DNA from: JACKAQ01 sp965227145
GTDB lineage: Bacteria > Calditrichota > Calditrichia > RBG-13-44-9 > J075
Length of the DNA: 64,000 nt
Reading direction: 5' to 3'
NCBI GenBank assembly: GCA_965227145.1
Contig: OZ245730.1
Location: forward strand, 6,014,001-6,078,000
The notes under the pieces were generated by a model. The model did not search any database, was not told the DNA's origin, and was given only the letters and a program-made list of their open reading frames with translations. Made by a program: the position numbers and the translations under genes. Positions 8,252 to 17,344 of this stretch are shown piece by piece (within the stretch, counting starts at the first letter, position 1; every line of letters starts with the position of its first letter).

Positions 8252-9601
8252 TTAAATCGCTGGATCAGCCGGCGTATTGGAATTGTTATCCCGTTCAATG
8301 GACGGATATGGATAGAAATTCCTGTTCCGCTCGTTGGTCAGGTTATTTACCGTTGGGTCCAGACCCGGGTGAAATCTTCTGCTGGCTTCCAGTCGCAAAC
8401 CGGTGAGAAACAACTCAATGGCTCTGTTTTTGTAGATTTCTTCCAGAACATCTGCCTGGCTGTTGGCGTTCCCTGTCCACGCCGGTAATCCTGCGTTTAC
8501 TCCCAGCGGATCATCGGTTTTTTGCCGGACCAGATTCAGGTTGGTAACTGCGTTCGGCAATTGGTTTAGCCGGGCATGAGCTTCGGCTTTATTGAGCAAC
8601 ATTTCTCCGTGCAGGTAAACCGGAATTGGTGATGTTTGGGTGGTCCAGAACCCGAGCGCCTGGCTGATGGGCTGCCCGCCTGCATCGACATTCGCTGTTC
8701 CGGCATCTGCGCCCAAATAAAATGAAACTCTGCCGTCTCCGGCTTCCGGAACATACGCACCCAACAAGCCGAAATTCGTTTGCGGTTTCAGGTCGGATGC
8801 TGCCGGATTTATCCGTAGCCATACGGGATTAACATTGTTTGCATCGTAGTTGAACAATGAGCTAACCGGCGAGCTTGCATCGTTCAAAACGGCATCGGCA
8901 TGTGTGATTGCATCGGCGTAGTTTCCGGCCATCAAGCTATATCGCGAAAGATAGGCATTGATGGATTTCAACAAATTAAAGTCACTTCCCAAAACATTAT
9001 TTCTAAAATCATCGGATATCGCGTTTGCATTAATGGCATTTCTCGCTTCTGTCAGCAAATTAATGGCTTCTGCAAGAACGGCATTTCTGTCGCTAAATGC
9101 GGCATCTCCATCCGGTGAATTATTGATTACAGCTTGTTCCCACATGCCAGCAAGATTTCCGAGGCACATCGCTTTGTAAAAATTGCCATAAGCAATAAGT
9201 CCACTGCGGGTTCCCGGTGTCAATTCTACACCCTCTACGCTGGCAATTAGCGATTCTGCCATACCTTTTGCCCTGAGGAGAGCCACCCAGGGATCGGTTA
9301 TGCCGCCGCTTTCAGGAGGCAGTTCGTTGCTGCCCCGGGCAAGTTCATTAATGTTTAAAAAGGTATTGGTAACGCCCAATTCCCGGGTTGTGATCCCCGG
9401 AACTTCAACGATTTCCTGCATTACGGTTGTTGAAAAATATTGGTTTAAACCAATACTGAGTGCAAACAGACCGTCTTTGGATTCAAAAATAACATCCTCG
9501 GTCGGGTTGTTCGGATTAACAAAGTTCGTTTCGCACGCGGTAACAATCAGTGCGAGTATAGCAACGGTTGCTATGGCGTTTCTGTATTTTCTGTGCTTCA
9601 T
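8252..9601 (-). CDS. SusD/RagB-like outer membrane nutrient-binding lipoprotein
   Basis: The 449-residue product has a lipoprotein leader (ILALIVTAC, Cys23 as the lipid anchor) and then the start typical of SusD proteins (ETNFVNPNNPTEDVIF). The middle is all-helical with tetratricopeptide-like segments (NLLTEARNAINANAI, AITHADAVLNDASSPV). Near the C-terminus EEIYKNRAIELFLTGLRLE resembles the conserved segment of the family, in which the final helix packs on SusC. AGGAGA stands 9 bases upstream of the ATG. It binds ligand at the cell surface and hands it to the SusC-like transporter encoded immediately upstream. No glycoside hydrolase accompanies the pair, so the substrate cannot be assigned and may be peptide or glycan. 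Confidence 0.9.
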   Translation of the reverse strand: MKHRKYRNAIATVAILALIVTACETNFVNPNNPTEDVIFESKDGLFALSIGLNQYFSTTVMQEIVEVPGITTRELGVTNTFLNINELARGSNELPPESGGITDPWVALLRAKGMAESLIASVEGVELTPGTRSGLIAYGNFYKAMCLGNLAGMWEQAVINNSPDGDAAFSDRNAVLAEAINLLTEARNAINANAISDDFRNNVLGSDFNLLKSINAYLSRYSLMAGNYADAITHADAVLNDASSPVSSLFNYDANNVNPVWLRINPAASDLKPQTNFGLLGAYVPEAGDGRVSFYLGADAGTANVDAGGQPISQALGFWTTQTSPIPVYLHGEMLLNKAEAHARLNQLPNAVTNLNLVRQKTDDPLGVNAGLPAWTGNANSQADVLEEIYKNRAIELFLTGLRLEASRRFHPGLDPTVNNLTNERNRNFYPYPSIERDNNSNTPADPAI

Positions 9602-9626
9602 TTCTTAGTATCTCCTGTTAAATAGT

Positions 9627-12608
9627 TCAATTGGTAACACTAATTCCAAATATGATCATTCGTGGAATCGGTGTTAATCCCATAATTCCACCTCTTGACC
9701 CATTACTCTGGGCATCCATGTTTACTTCCGGATCCCATTTGGAATAATTATCGAAGGACAAAAGGTTTCTCCCTGAAATGGTAAACTTCAAACTACTCAG
9801 CCCTACAAATGGATTTCGCCACAAATAGGAGAGAGACACTTCGCGCAACTTTACGAAAGAACCATCTTCAACATAGGATTCGGCAATACCGAATTTTGCA
9901 GTGCCTGTGCCTTTGGGCTCTTCTCCGTTTAATTCCTTGCCTGTTTGGACACCACCGCCAAAACGGTAGAACATCCGCGAATCCCAACTCAAAACATCAA
10001 AACCCTGAACGGCATCGAATTGCGCCCGGAATGACCAGCTTTTATATTGCACTTCGTTGGTAAAGGAAGCAATATAAGCAGGATTCGGGTCGCCGATTTT
10101 CTTCTGCAGAAGAGTGCCCGTGGGTTGACCGTTAGCATCTCTTAACGGCACATTGTTTCCGTTTGCATCTACAGAACCGCGTTCCCTTTGCGGTAATCCA
10201 TTGGCATTCAAAAGCAAACTGCCATCAGAATTTCGCGCATAATAGCCTTGATAAAATATCCCTAAAGGTTCGCCATTCATTGCTTTTGAGAAGCCGAAGT
10301 TACCGATCGCAATTTGATCTCCTTCTATTCCATTGACTTCATTTTTATTGGAAGAGAAAGAGACGCTGGAGAACCAATTGAGATTTTTCTTCGTTACCGG
10401 GATAACCGTGATTTGTAATTCGATTCCCTTGTTCTTCATATCCGCGATATTTTCAATCCGGCTGCCTGCTCCGGTTGAAGGTGCCAATGATCGTTCAACT
10501 AACAAATCTTTAATATTCTGGAAATAACCGGTTATTTCTAACCCCAGGCGATTGTTAAACATGCCCAAATCTAATCCAAATTCTGTTTCGGTTTGCCGTT
10601 CCGGTTTCAAATCCGGGTTGCCGACGAGTGACGGAGAGATCAGACCGGATCTGCCATTTATGCCGACGGCACTATAATTTGTTAATCGATCAAATGGCCC
10701 GATTGCCGTTAAGTTGCCCGCTTGTCCCCAGGCTGCGCGTAATTTCAAGTTATTGATCGCGCCGATATTCCAGAATTTTTCTTCCGAAAGTATATAAGAC
10801 AAGCTGGCTTTGGGATAAAATTGGTTTCTTTCATCTTCGCCAAATACCGAAGAACCGTCTATCCTGGCAGCACCGGTAAGGAAAAGTTTGTTTTGTAAAC
10901 CAAATGTTTGCTGAATATAGCCACCCCAAATTGCCCGCTTGCTGTTAAAATCCGTTGTTGCAATGCTTGCTGCACCTGCGGTGGTTTCAACGCCTATCGC
11001 CAGCCCTGTGCCAACAATCGTTCCGATTTCTGTTTCATCATATTGATAAGAATATCCCGCAGTGGTTGATGACGAAATGGGAGCAGACAGTTGGGTTTGA
11101 TAAGTTAAATTCAGATCGCTGTTGATTTGTGAGCGATTAAGGTTAGATGCCCTGGCAGAACCTAATGTTGCAGTTGTTGTTCCGATAGGAGAATATGTGG
11201 TTGCCCTTGAACGGGAATCATCATAACCCAACACATAATTCACTTGCATCCCTTTCATGGGAAGCAGGGTAAACTGGATATCAGAGATCGATCTCTTGTT
11301 TTGCTGTTGGAAATTAAATGTTTCGATATACTCAAGTATGTTCGGGTAAAATGTCATTACCGGATAATTTCCGTCAGCATCTGGTTCCGGATTAATGCTG
11401 TTGTTTGAAAACAGGATCGTCTGTAAAACACCTGAGCCATATCCGCCATTGGGCAAATCGTCGCTATTGCTGGAGGAAACATAGGTGCCGGCAGCAAAAG
11501 AAACCTTGTCGTTTATGATTTGGTTAACCCTTAACCGGACGCTGCTGCGGTCGTAGGCAGTGTTTTTCATGATACCATTGTTGTTCAGGTAGGATACGGA
11601 ACCAAAGTAGGTCGTATTTCCCACGCCACCGGAAACGGACAGATAGTTATCTGTTCCGGTACTATTTTCAAATACCATATCCTGATAGTCATAGCGCTCA
11701 GCTGGCACGGTCGATAAATTGGTTACACTACCGGCATCTACCCAATCCAGCGGAACCTGGTTATAATCTATCTTTTTCCGTAGTGAATTAAAATTGACGT
11801 TGGTGCTGAACGTGATTTTAGGTTTTCCGGTTTGTCCTTTTTTGGTGAAAATCTGGACAACGCCATTGCTGGCTCTGGAGCCATAAATCGCCGCCGCAGC
11901 CCCGCCTTTGATGACTTCAATCCGTTCGATGTCTGCAGGATTGATATCTGACAATCGGTTTTGCACAACGCTTTGAACGCCCAAAAGATCGGTTGAGGAG
12001 TTGTTTACAATTACTCCATCGACGATGTAAAGCGGGTCAGAGCTACCGTTTACCGTGCTTGCGCTGCGTAACCTTACGCTAATCCCGGCAGCCGGATCTC
12101 CCGAGTTTTGGGATACCTGCACCCCGGCAAATTTCCCGGATAAAGCCCCGGTAACATCCAACGCTCTGGATTCAGCAATGTTTGATCCGGAAATCGTTGA
12201 AATCGTGTTACCAAGCTGTCTTTTGCTGGTTGCGCCCGGGCTTCCGGTAACGACAACCTCATCAAACCGCAAAATGTCTGTCGAAAGCTCGAAGAACACT
12301 TTAGCGGTACCGCTGGTTACGGTAACCTGTTGTTGAGATGTGCTGTATCCAACATAATAAACAACCAGTTCATGGGTTCCTGCCGGTACATTCTCAATCA
12401 GGAATACGCCGTCCGCATCCGTAGATGCGCCAAATATTGTTCCTGAAATTACCAAATTTGCACCGATAAGCGGATCACCGGTAACAGCATCGGTAACAAC
12501 ACCGGTGATTTTCCCCTCTGTCGCAGAAGTTTGTGCAGATAAAAACGTACTGAATAACAGAGCCAGCATCGCGATGCCGACCCATTTAGCCGAAGACAGC
12601 TTTACCAT
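9627..12608 (-). CDS. SusC/RagA-like TonB-linked outer membrane transporter
   Basis: The 993-residue protein has a signal peptide ending LLFSTFLSAQ, a carboxypeptidase-D-like domain (about residues 33-110, GKITGVVTDAVTGDPLIGA), a TonB plug (about 130-245, with DPLYIVDGVIVNNSS and IERIEVIKGGAAAAIYGSRA), and a large barrel. The conserved SusC pattern VVQIFTKKG closes the plug. Length and order are typical of SusC. A GGAGGAG sequence stands just before the ATG. The stop lies 25 bp before the SusD start, so they form one unit. Uptake would be energised by TonB-ExbBD, encoded elsewhere. Confidence 0.95.
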   Translation of the reverse strand: MVKLSSAKWVGIAMLALLFSTFLSAQTSATEGKITGVVTDAVTGDPLIGANLVISGTIFGASTDADGVFLIENVPAGTHELVVYYVGYSTSQQQVTVTSGTAKVFFELSTDILRFDEVVVTGSPGATSKRQLGNTISTISGSNIAESRALDVTGALSGKFAGVQVSQNSGDPAAGISVRLRSASTVNGSSDPLYIVDGVIVNNSSTDLLGVQSVVQNRLSDINPADIERIEVIKGGAAAAIYGSRASNGVVQIFTKKGQTGKPKITFSTNVNFNSLRKKIDYNQVPLDWVDAGSVTNLSTVPAERYDYQDMVFENSTGTDNYLSVSGGVGNTTYFGSVSYLNNNGIMKNTAYDRSSVRLRVNQIINDKVSFAAGTYVSSSNSDDLPNGGYGSGVLQTILFSNNSINPEPDADGNYPVMTFYPNILEYIETFNFQQQNKRSISDIQFTLLPMKGMQVNYVLGYDDSRSRATTYSPIGTTTATLGSARASNLNRSQINSDLNLTYQTQLSAPISSSTTAGYSYQYDETEIGTIVGTGLAIGVETTAGAASIATTDFNSKRAIWGGYIQQTFGLQNKLFLTGAARIDGSSVFGEDERNQFYPKASLSYILSEEKFWNIGAINNLKLRAAWGQAGNLTAIGPFDRLTNYSAVGINGRSGLISPSLVGNPDLKPERQTETEFGLDLGMFNNRLGLEITGYFQNIKDLLVERSLAPSTGAGSRIENIADMKNKGIELQITVIPVTKKNLNWFSSVSFSSNKNEVNGIEGDQIAIGNFGFSKAMNGEPLGIFYQGYYARNSDGSLLLNANGLPQRERGSVDANGNNVPLRDANGQPTGTLLQKKIGDPNPAYIASFTNEVQYKSWSFRAQFDAVQGFDVLSWDSRMFYRFGGGVQTGKELNGEEPKGTGTAKFGIAESYVEDGSFVKLREVSLSYLWRNPFVGLSSLKFTISGRNLLSFDNYSKWDPEVNMDAQSNGSRGGIMGLTPIPRMIIFGISVTN

Positions 12609-13156
12609 AGCTCCTCCATTTTGTGGTTAGGTAAATTAGCTAAAATAATCCTCTAATATTTGCGATTCACACGATATTATTGAAATACTTTTTTACCGTT
12701 TATTTGCCCCAACAAGCGTATTAATCCAATAGCGTCGCATAGTTGCTGCGCTTTGCTTGAAGGTTAGGATCTTTTGCTGGAATAAAAATGGGACAGCATT
12801 CCGTATTCTATCGCAATTTCATCGCGCGATGCTGAAAATAGCAGGCTGTTGCGGCATCAATTGTTCAATCTGTATAACGGTTTACTATTAGGGTAATCGT
12901 GCAAGTCAGTTTTTCCTAAAAGGGAGCAAAACCTGCAAAATCGGAAATCTTCGTTTAAAATCAGAATAGAAATTTTGGGTTGGTTAAATGTCGGATTAAA
13001 GTTGTTGCTACAAAATACGGTCGTAAAAAGGTTTTTTTCGAGGAAAATTGTTGAAGGAAATATCTGCTTGCATGAAAATATATTTTTCCTCAATATTTAT
13101 TCCGCTGAAAAGCGGTTGCATTAATGAAAAAATAATTAGACAACGAACCATACTCA
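12609..13156. other. Non-coding divergent intergenic region
   Basis: These 548 AT-rich bases separate the divergent susC and glycosyltransferase genes and must hold both promoters. I see no convincing gene. One small hairpin, ccgct-gaaa-agcgg (13102-13115), with a GAAA loop, lies about 40 bp before the glycosyltransferase start. Confidence 0.6.
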
Positions 13157-14443
13157 ATGAAAAAAGCCCTGATTGTAACCTATTATTGGCCACCGGCTGG
13201 CGGTCCCGGCGTGCAACGGGTGGTTCGTTTTGTGCGATATTTTCGCCAGTTTGGGTGGGAACCGATGGTGCTCACCGTAAAAAACGGTGATTATCCCGCC
13301 ATCGACGAAACGCTGCACAAACAATTGCCGGAAAATTTGCGGGTGGAAAAAACCGATATTCTGGAGCCTTACGCGATTTACCGCAAATTTACCGGAAAAT
13401 CTGCCGAAGAAAAAATCCCTACATTTGTGCTCAGCGGAAAAAGCAGCGACAGCAAAAAAGATCGCCTGGCGAAATGGGTGCGCGGCAATATTTTTATTCC
13501 CGATGCCCGGATCGGCTGGATTCCGAACGCCGTTCGCGCGGGCAGCAAGCTCATTCGCGAAGAAAATATCGATCTGATTTTTGCAACATCACCGCCGCAC
13601 ACGGTTCAGCTCATTGCCAAAAAATTGGCTAAACGCCATAAAATACCGTGGGTTGCGGATTTACGCGATCCGTGGACAGAAGCATTTTGGGCGGAAGAAA
13701 TGAAAAAATCGCGGCTGGCGGATGCGATCGATCGCAAGATGGAGCGCTCCGTATTGCAACAAGCAAATTTGATCACCACCGTCAGCGAGGGATTGGGCAA
13801 AATTTTCCTCCAAAAAGGCGCGTTAGCCTGCGAAGTGATTCACAACGGATTCGAGCCGAAACCGCCACAACCGCTGAAATCGGACAAATTTATGCTGCTA
13901 TTTTTCGGACATCTCAACAAAAGCCAAAATCCCGAAACGCTGTTTCGCGCGCTGTGCACCTTGCCGGACGCGGTTCGCGAGAATCTGAAAATTGTGTTTG
14001 CCGGACGCATTTTTGAGGGTTTCGCCGGGCTTTTTGAAAAATTTGAGCAGCAACTGGACATCGAACGGCGCAATTACATGCCGCTGGATGAAGTGCTGGC
14101 ATTTGCCCGCAGCGCCAGCATTTTGCTCCATCCGATGATTTCTGCAACATATATCGAAGGCGTGATCGGTGCGAAAATGTTCGATTATCTTTCGCTGCAA
14201 AAACCGATTCTCACCCTCGGTGAAAAAAACGGCATTGTGCAGGAAGTGCTGCAGGATACCCAAAGCGGCGAAATTGTCGAATACGCTAACTTGCAGGGCA
14301 TCGCGGATTTTGTGTTGGAAAAATACAATATCTGGCAAAAAAATGGTTTCGTGTTGTTGGACAATTCAGACAAGCTGAGCAATTACACAACCGAAACCAA
14401 CACATTGAAATTATTGAACTTATTTAATTCATTAATCCATTGA
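13157..14443 (+). CDS. Family 4-like glycosyltransferase
   Basis: The 428-residue cytoplasmic enzyme has the GT-B layout. The N-terminus (ALIVTYYWPPAGGPGVQR) contains the glycine-rich loop typical of family 4 transferases. VADLRDPW lies in the N-terminal domain. In the C-terminal domain the donor site is recognisable at FAGRIFEGF and IEGVIGAKMFDYLSLQKPIL, where the E and following residues would contact the nucleotide-sugar. It would add a sugar to a surface polysaccharide or glycolipid. It precedes a glucuronyl epimerase-like gene by 24 bp. No Shine-Dalgarno is evident. Donor and acceptor are not predictable. Confidence 0.88.
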   Translation: MKKALIVTYYWPPAGGPGVQRVVRFVRYFRQFGWEPMVLTVKNGDYPAIDETLHKQLPENLRVEKTDILEPYAIYRKFTGKSAEEKIPTFVLSGKSSDSKKDRLAKWVRGNIFIPDARIGWIPNAVRAGSKLIREENIDLIFATSPPHTVQLIAKKLAKRHKIPWVADLRDPWTEAFWAEEMKKSRLADAIDRKMERSVLQQANLITTVSEGLGKIFLQKGALACEVIHNGFEPKPPQPLKSDKFMLLFFGHLNKSQNPETLFRALCTLPDAVRENLKIVFAGRIFEGFAGLFEKFEQQLDIERRNYMPLDEVLAFARSASILLHPMISATYIEGVIGAKMFDYLSLQKPILTLGEKNGIVQEVLQDTQSGEIVEYANLQGIADFVLEKYNIWQKNGFVLLDNSDKLSNYTTETNTLKLLNLFNSLIH

Positions 14444-14467
14444 ACAATCCCAAAACAGAATGCTCAA

Positions 14468-15463
14468 ATGGCGTCAAAAATCGAGAAAATATTTTTCATG
14501 TTCGAGAAATTCCGGAAAGACATTTTCCGGAAAAAGATCATTTACCAGCTTGCGCCGGACGTGCAATCGCGCGAACTTCGCGAGTATTATTTTGTGATGG
14601 ACGAGCAGGAGTTGCGGGAAGGCTACAGCCAGAATTTCCATTTTGATGACGACGGCATTCCGCTGATTCCCACCTACATCGATGTTGAGGAACGCAAGCT
14701 GATTTATTACCCGATTTCCATCGGGCAGTTTGGCATCGCGATTTTCCACACCTGGCTGAAAACGCAGTCGGATGCGGACAAACAGCGCTTTATGAAAATT
14801 GTCGATTGGTTTTACGAGCACCGCATTTCTGATGATCGATTGGGCGATTATTGGCTTACGGACGTGCCCAAACCGGAATATCGGGTGTTCGATCCGTGGC
14901 CATCCGCCTTTGCCCAAAGTCGCGGATTGACCATTTTGCTGCGCGGCTGGCAGCTCACCGGCGAACAAAAATATCTGGATGCGGCAACCCGCGCGCTGAA
15001 AATTTTCCACATTCCCGCAGCCGAAGGCGGCGTGACCACTTTCACAGAAAATGGCCCGATGTACGAAGAATATCCCGCGCCGTTTTTAACGGCAGTGCTG
15101 GACGGCGCCATTTTTTCGCTGTTCGGCATTTACGATTTTGTCCGGGCTGTGCCGGAAAACGCGGAAGCTAAGCTGTTGTTTGAAAAGGGGATAGCTGGAT
15201 TGAAAGGCAATTTGCCGCGATACGATCTGGGTTTCTGGATACGCTATAATTTGTGCGAACAGCCGTTTTACCCGGATGTCGATCCGGCGCATCTCATCTA
15301 TTTCCGCATGATCATGACGCAACTGGATTTGCTGCACCGCATGTCCGGCGATGATTGTTTTGCGACGCTCGCCGCCAAATGGCGCAAACGCGACAAATTG
15401 CACAATATTTTGCGGATGTACTGGCTGAAATATCGCGCGTTGAAAAAACTGAATCGATTGTGA
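14468..15463 (+). CDS. D-glucuronyl C5-epimerase C-terminal-like protein
   Basis: The 331-residue protein lacks a signal peptide. Its conserved blocks match the C-terminal catalytic fold of D-glucuronyl C5-epimerases (PF06662-like): YYPISIGQFGIA (about residues 78-89), SAFAQSRGLTILLRGW, EEYPAPFLTAVLDGAIF, and YDLGFWIRYNL near the C-terminus. The family converts glucuronic to iduronic acid within heparosan-type chains; bacterial members are often close to glycosyltransferases, as here. Activity of this protein, and whether the chain is uronic-acid based, is inferred from fold only. No strong Shine-Dalgarno; the second ATG (14501) could also serve. Confidence 0.7.
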   Translation: MASKIEKIFFMFEKFRKDIFRKKIIYQLAPDVQSRELREYYFVMDEQELREGYSQNFHFDDDGIPLIPTYIDVEERKLIYYPISIGQFGIAIFHTWLKTQSDADKQRFMKIVDWFYEHRISDDRLGDYWLTDVPKPEYRVFDPWPSAFAQSRGLTILLRGWQLTGEQKYLDAATRALKIFHIPAAEGGVTTFTENGPMYEEYPAPFLTAVLDGAIFSLFGIYDFVRAVPENAEAKLLFEKGIAGLKGNLPRYDLGFWIRYNLCEQPFYPDVDPAHLIYFRMIMTQLDLLHRMSGDDCFATLAAKWRKRDKLHNILRMYWLKYRALKKLNRL

Positions 15464-15479
15464 GTTGTAAGTTGTGGTG

Positions 15480-16574
15480 TTACTTCAGCAAAATCATTTT
15501 GCGGGTAGCCGTAAATTTGGGCGTTTGCAGTTGATAAAAATACACGCCGCCGGGCAGATTTCCGGCTTCCCAGGTGGTTTGGTGCGTGCCTGCCGGCAAT
15601 TCGCGGTTGAGCACTTCCGCTACTTTTTCTCCCAACAAATTGAACACAGACAGGTTGACATTCGCCGCTTCCGGAAGCTCAAACCGGATGGTTGTGCCGG
15701 GATTAAACGGATTCGGGAAATTTTGCGCCAGTGCAAACTGTTGCGGAATGCCGCCGGTGTTTTCGCCGGCTATCACGGAAATTGGCGTGTGCAGCGTTCG
15801 CGCGCCGCTGAAATCTACATCTGCCAATCGATACCAGTAGGTTTCGCCGGGAGCCGCAGATTGGTCGGTAAATGCGTAATCATTTTGCACGTTGGTTGTT
15901 CCGGCGCCGCGCAAATCCGGATTGTTTTCGTAACTGCCGATCAACTGAAATCCACCGTTTTGCTGCGCGGAACGATAAATTTCGAAACCCAGATTCTGTA
16001 TTTCGCTGGCGGTTGACCAGCTCAGTTGCACGCCGTCCGCGCTGCCGCTGGCGGAAAAATTCATCAGCGAAACGGGCAAGGTAATATCTTCGGTAACGGT
16101 CATAGAAATTTGCAGAATGGTTGTTTCGTCGTCAAAAGCATAGCTGCTATTTGTCGTCATATCGCGCAATACGGAACCCCCGCCCAACGTTTCGATTTGC
16201 AAAGCGCCGAGGCTGTCTGCTTTAGTCATATTCCAGCTTAGCGTTATGTTTGAAGAAGCCGATTGATGTGAGAATTCCAACCGAAAAATTGCCTCATCGG
16301 TTGAGATCAGGCGAATATCGGTTAATAATTCCTGGGTGCTGGGAATAACCATTCTTGCGTCAAAAACTGGTTGAGGTGGGGCGGGAGGAGCAAGCACATC
16401 CAATCCGGTGTCATATCCGTCGGTGCCGGCGGGATTCATCCCGATTGTCAATGTTGTACTGTTTCCGAAATTATCTGCAACATCAATGTCAAACGTAAAT
16501 TGTTGGGCAAACATTTGGCTGCTGCCACCAATCAGAATTAATAAAAAGATTATGTTTTTTATAAATATTTTCAT
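15480..16574 (-). CDS. Secreted protein with type IX sorting domain
   Basis: The 364-residue protein has a signal peptide (FLLILIGGSSQMFAQ), a beta-rich domain, a fibronectin-III-like stretch (LPVSLMNFSASGSADG, then IQNLGFEIYRS), and a C-terminal sorting domain with FPNPFNPGTTIRFELPE and a terminal TRKMILLK. That last domain directs export by the type IX system, in which it is cleaved off and the cargo is released or anchored. Adhesion or matrix protein is a reasonable guess; no catalytic motif is visible. It converges on the epimerase gene with a 16-bp gap. Confidence 0.85.
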   Translation of the reverse strand: MKIFIKNIIFLLILIGGSSQMFAQQFTFDIDVADNFGNSTTLTIGMNPAGTDGYDTGLDVLAPPAPPQPVFDARMVIPSTQELLTDIRLISTDEAIFRLEFSHQSASSNITLSWNMTKADSLGALQIETLGGGSVLRDMTTNSSYAFDDETTILQISMTVTEDITLPVSLMNFSASGSADGVQLSWSTASEIQNLGFEIYRSAQQNGGFQLIGSYENNPDLRGAGTTNVQNDYAFTDQSAAPGETYWYRLADVDFSGARTLHTPISVIAGENTGGIPQQFALAQNFPNPFNPGTTIRFELPEAANVNLSVFNLLGEKVAEVLNRELPAGTHQTTWEAGNLPGGVYFYQLQTPKFTATRKMILLK

Positions 16575-16972
16575 ATTCAGAACTCCGTTTCACCGATTTT
16601 GTGTCGCCTAAAGGTAGTAAAAATAGCTACTTCTCGGTATTGGATTTGTGTTTTGTTGCTCATTTTTCAAAAAAATGTAGCGAATTTTGTGGTGTTTGTG
16701 TGATTTTGTAAACACAACAGCCCGAAAATCTTATCCGTAAATTAATATGTTCTCGCCTGTTGATCATTGCAAAAATCACAACTTTGTTATTCAATTCATT
16801 GCTGCATTCCACCGTTTTAATTATTCCAATTGCATATTGTTTGCCGCTAAAAATGTATTAAATTTGGGACTCAAATATTCCAAAATTTGATTTTTTGAGA
16901 ATATTGCACACTGCAAATAGTGCGCTGATTTTTTTGATTCGAGTTGATTAGATTTAACGAAAGGGAGTTGTA
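16575..16972. other. Non-coding intergenic region
   Basis: 398 AT-rich bases between the divergent cargo gene and the FmdB-like gene. It should contain the promoters of both. I see no gene, no repeat and only weak short hairpins. Confidence 0.55.
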
Positions 16973-17245
16973 ATGCCAACGTATGATTACCAATGCCGGA
17001 ATTGCGGGCATCGTTTCGAACTGTTTCAACGAATGAGTGATGATCCGGTTACCACTTGTCCGACATGCGAAGGTCCTGTTGAACGGTTAATTACGGGCGG
17101 CACGGGATTGATTTTTAAAGGCTCGGGTTTTTATATCACGGATTACAAATCGAACGGTAACGGAAAATCTGCGGATAAAAAAGATTCTGGCTCGAAAGGT
17201 GAATCCAAATCGCCGGACTCACCTTCAACAAAATCAACAGATTAG
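16973..17245 (+). CDS. FmdB-like zinc ribbon protein
   Basis: The 90-residue protein begins MPTYDYQCRNCGHRFE, the diagnostic start of the FmdB/CxxC_CxxC_SSSS family. The zinc ligands are Cys8, Cys11, Cys29 and Cys32. The tail is low-complexity (Lys, Ser, Asp and Gly). It is probably a small regulatory or structural zinc protein; its exact role is unknown in most bacteria. AAGGGAG stands 5 bases before the ATG. It precedes icd by about 100 bp. Confidence 0.92.
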   Translation: MPTYDYQCRNCGHRFELFQRMSDDPVTTCPTCEGPVERLITGGTGLIFKGSGFYITDYKSNGNGKSADKKDSGSKGESKSPDSPSTKSTD

Positions 17246-17344
17246 CAAATCTGCCGGCTACGGAAATCATCCTCCCGTTTCCGGCTCAACTGAACAGTTA
17301 GTTCATATAAACGGACCCATTTACTAATTTTGAGGAGAAGGTTC

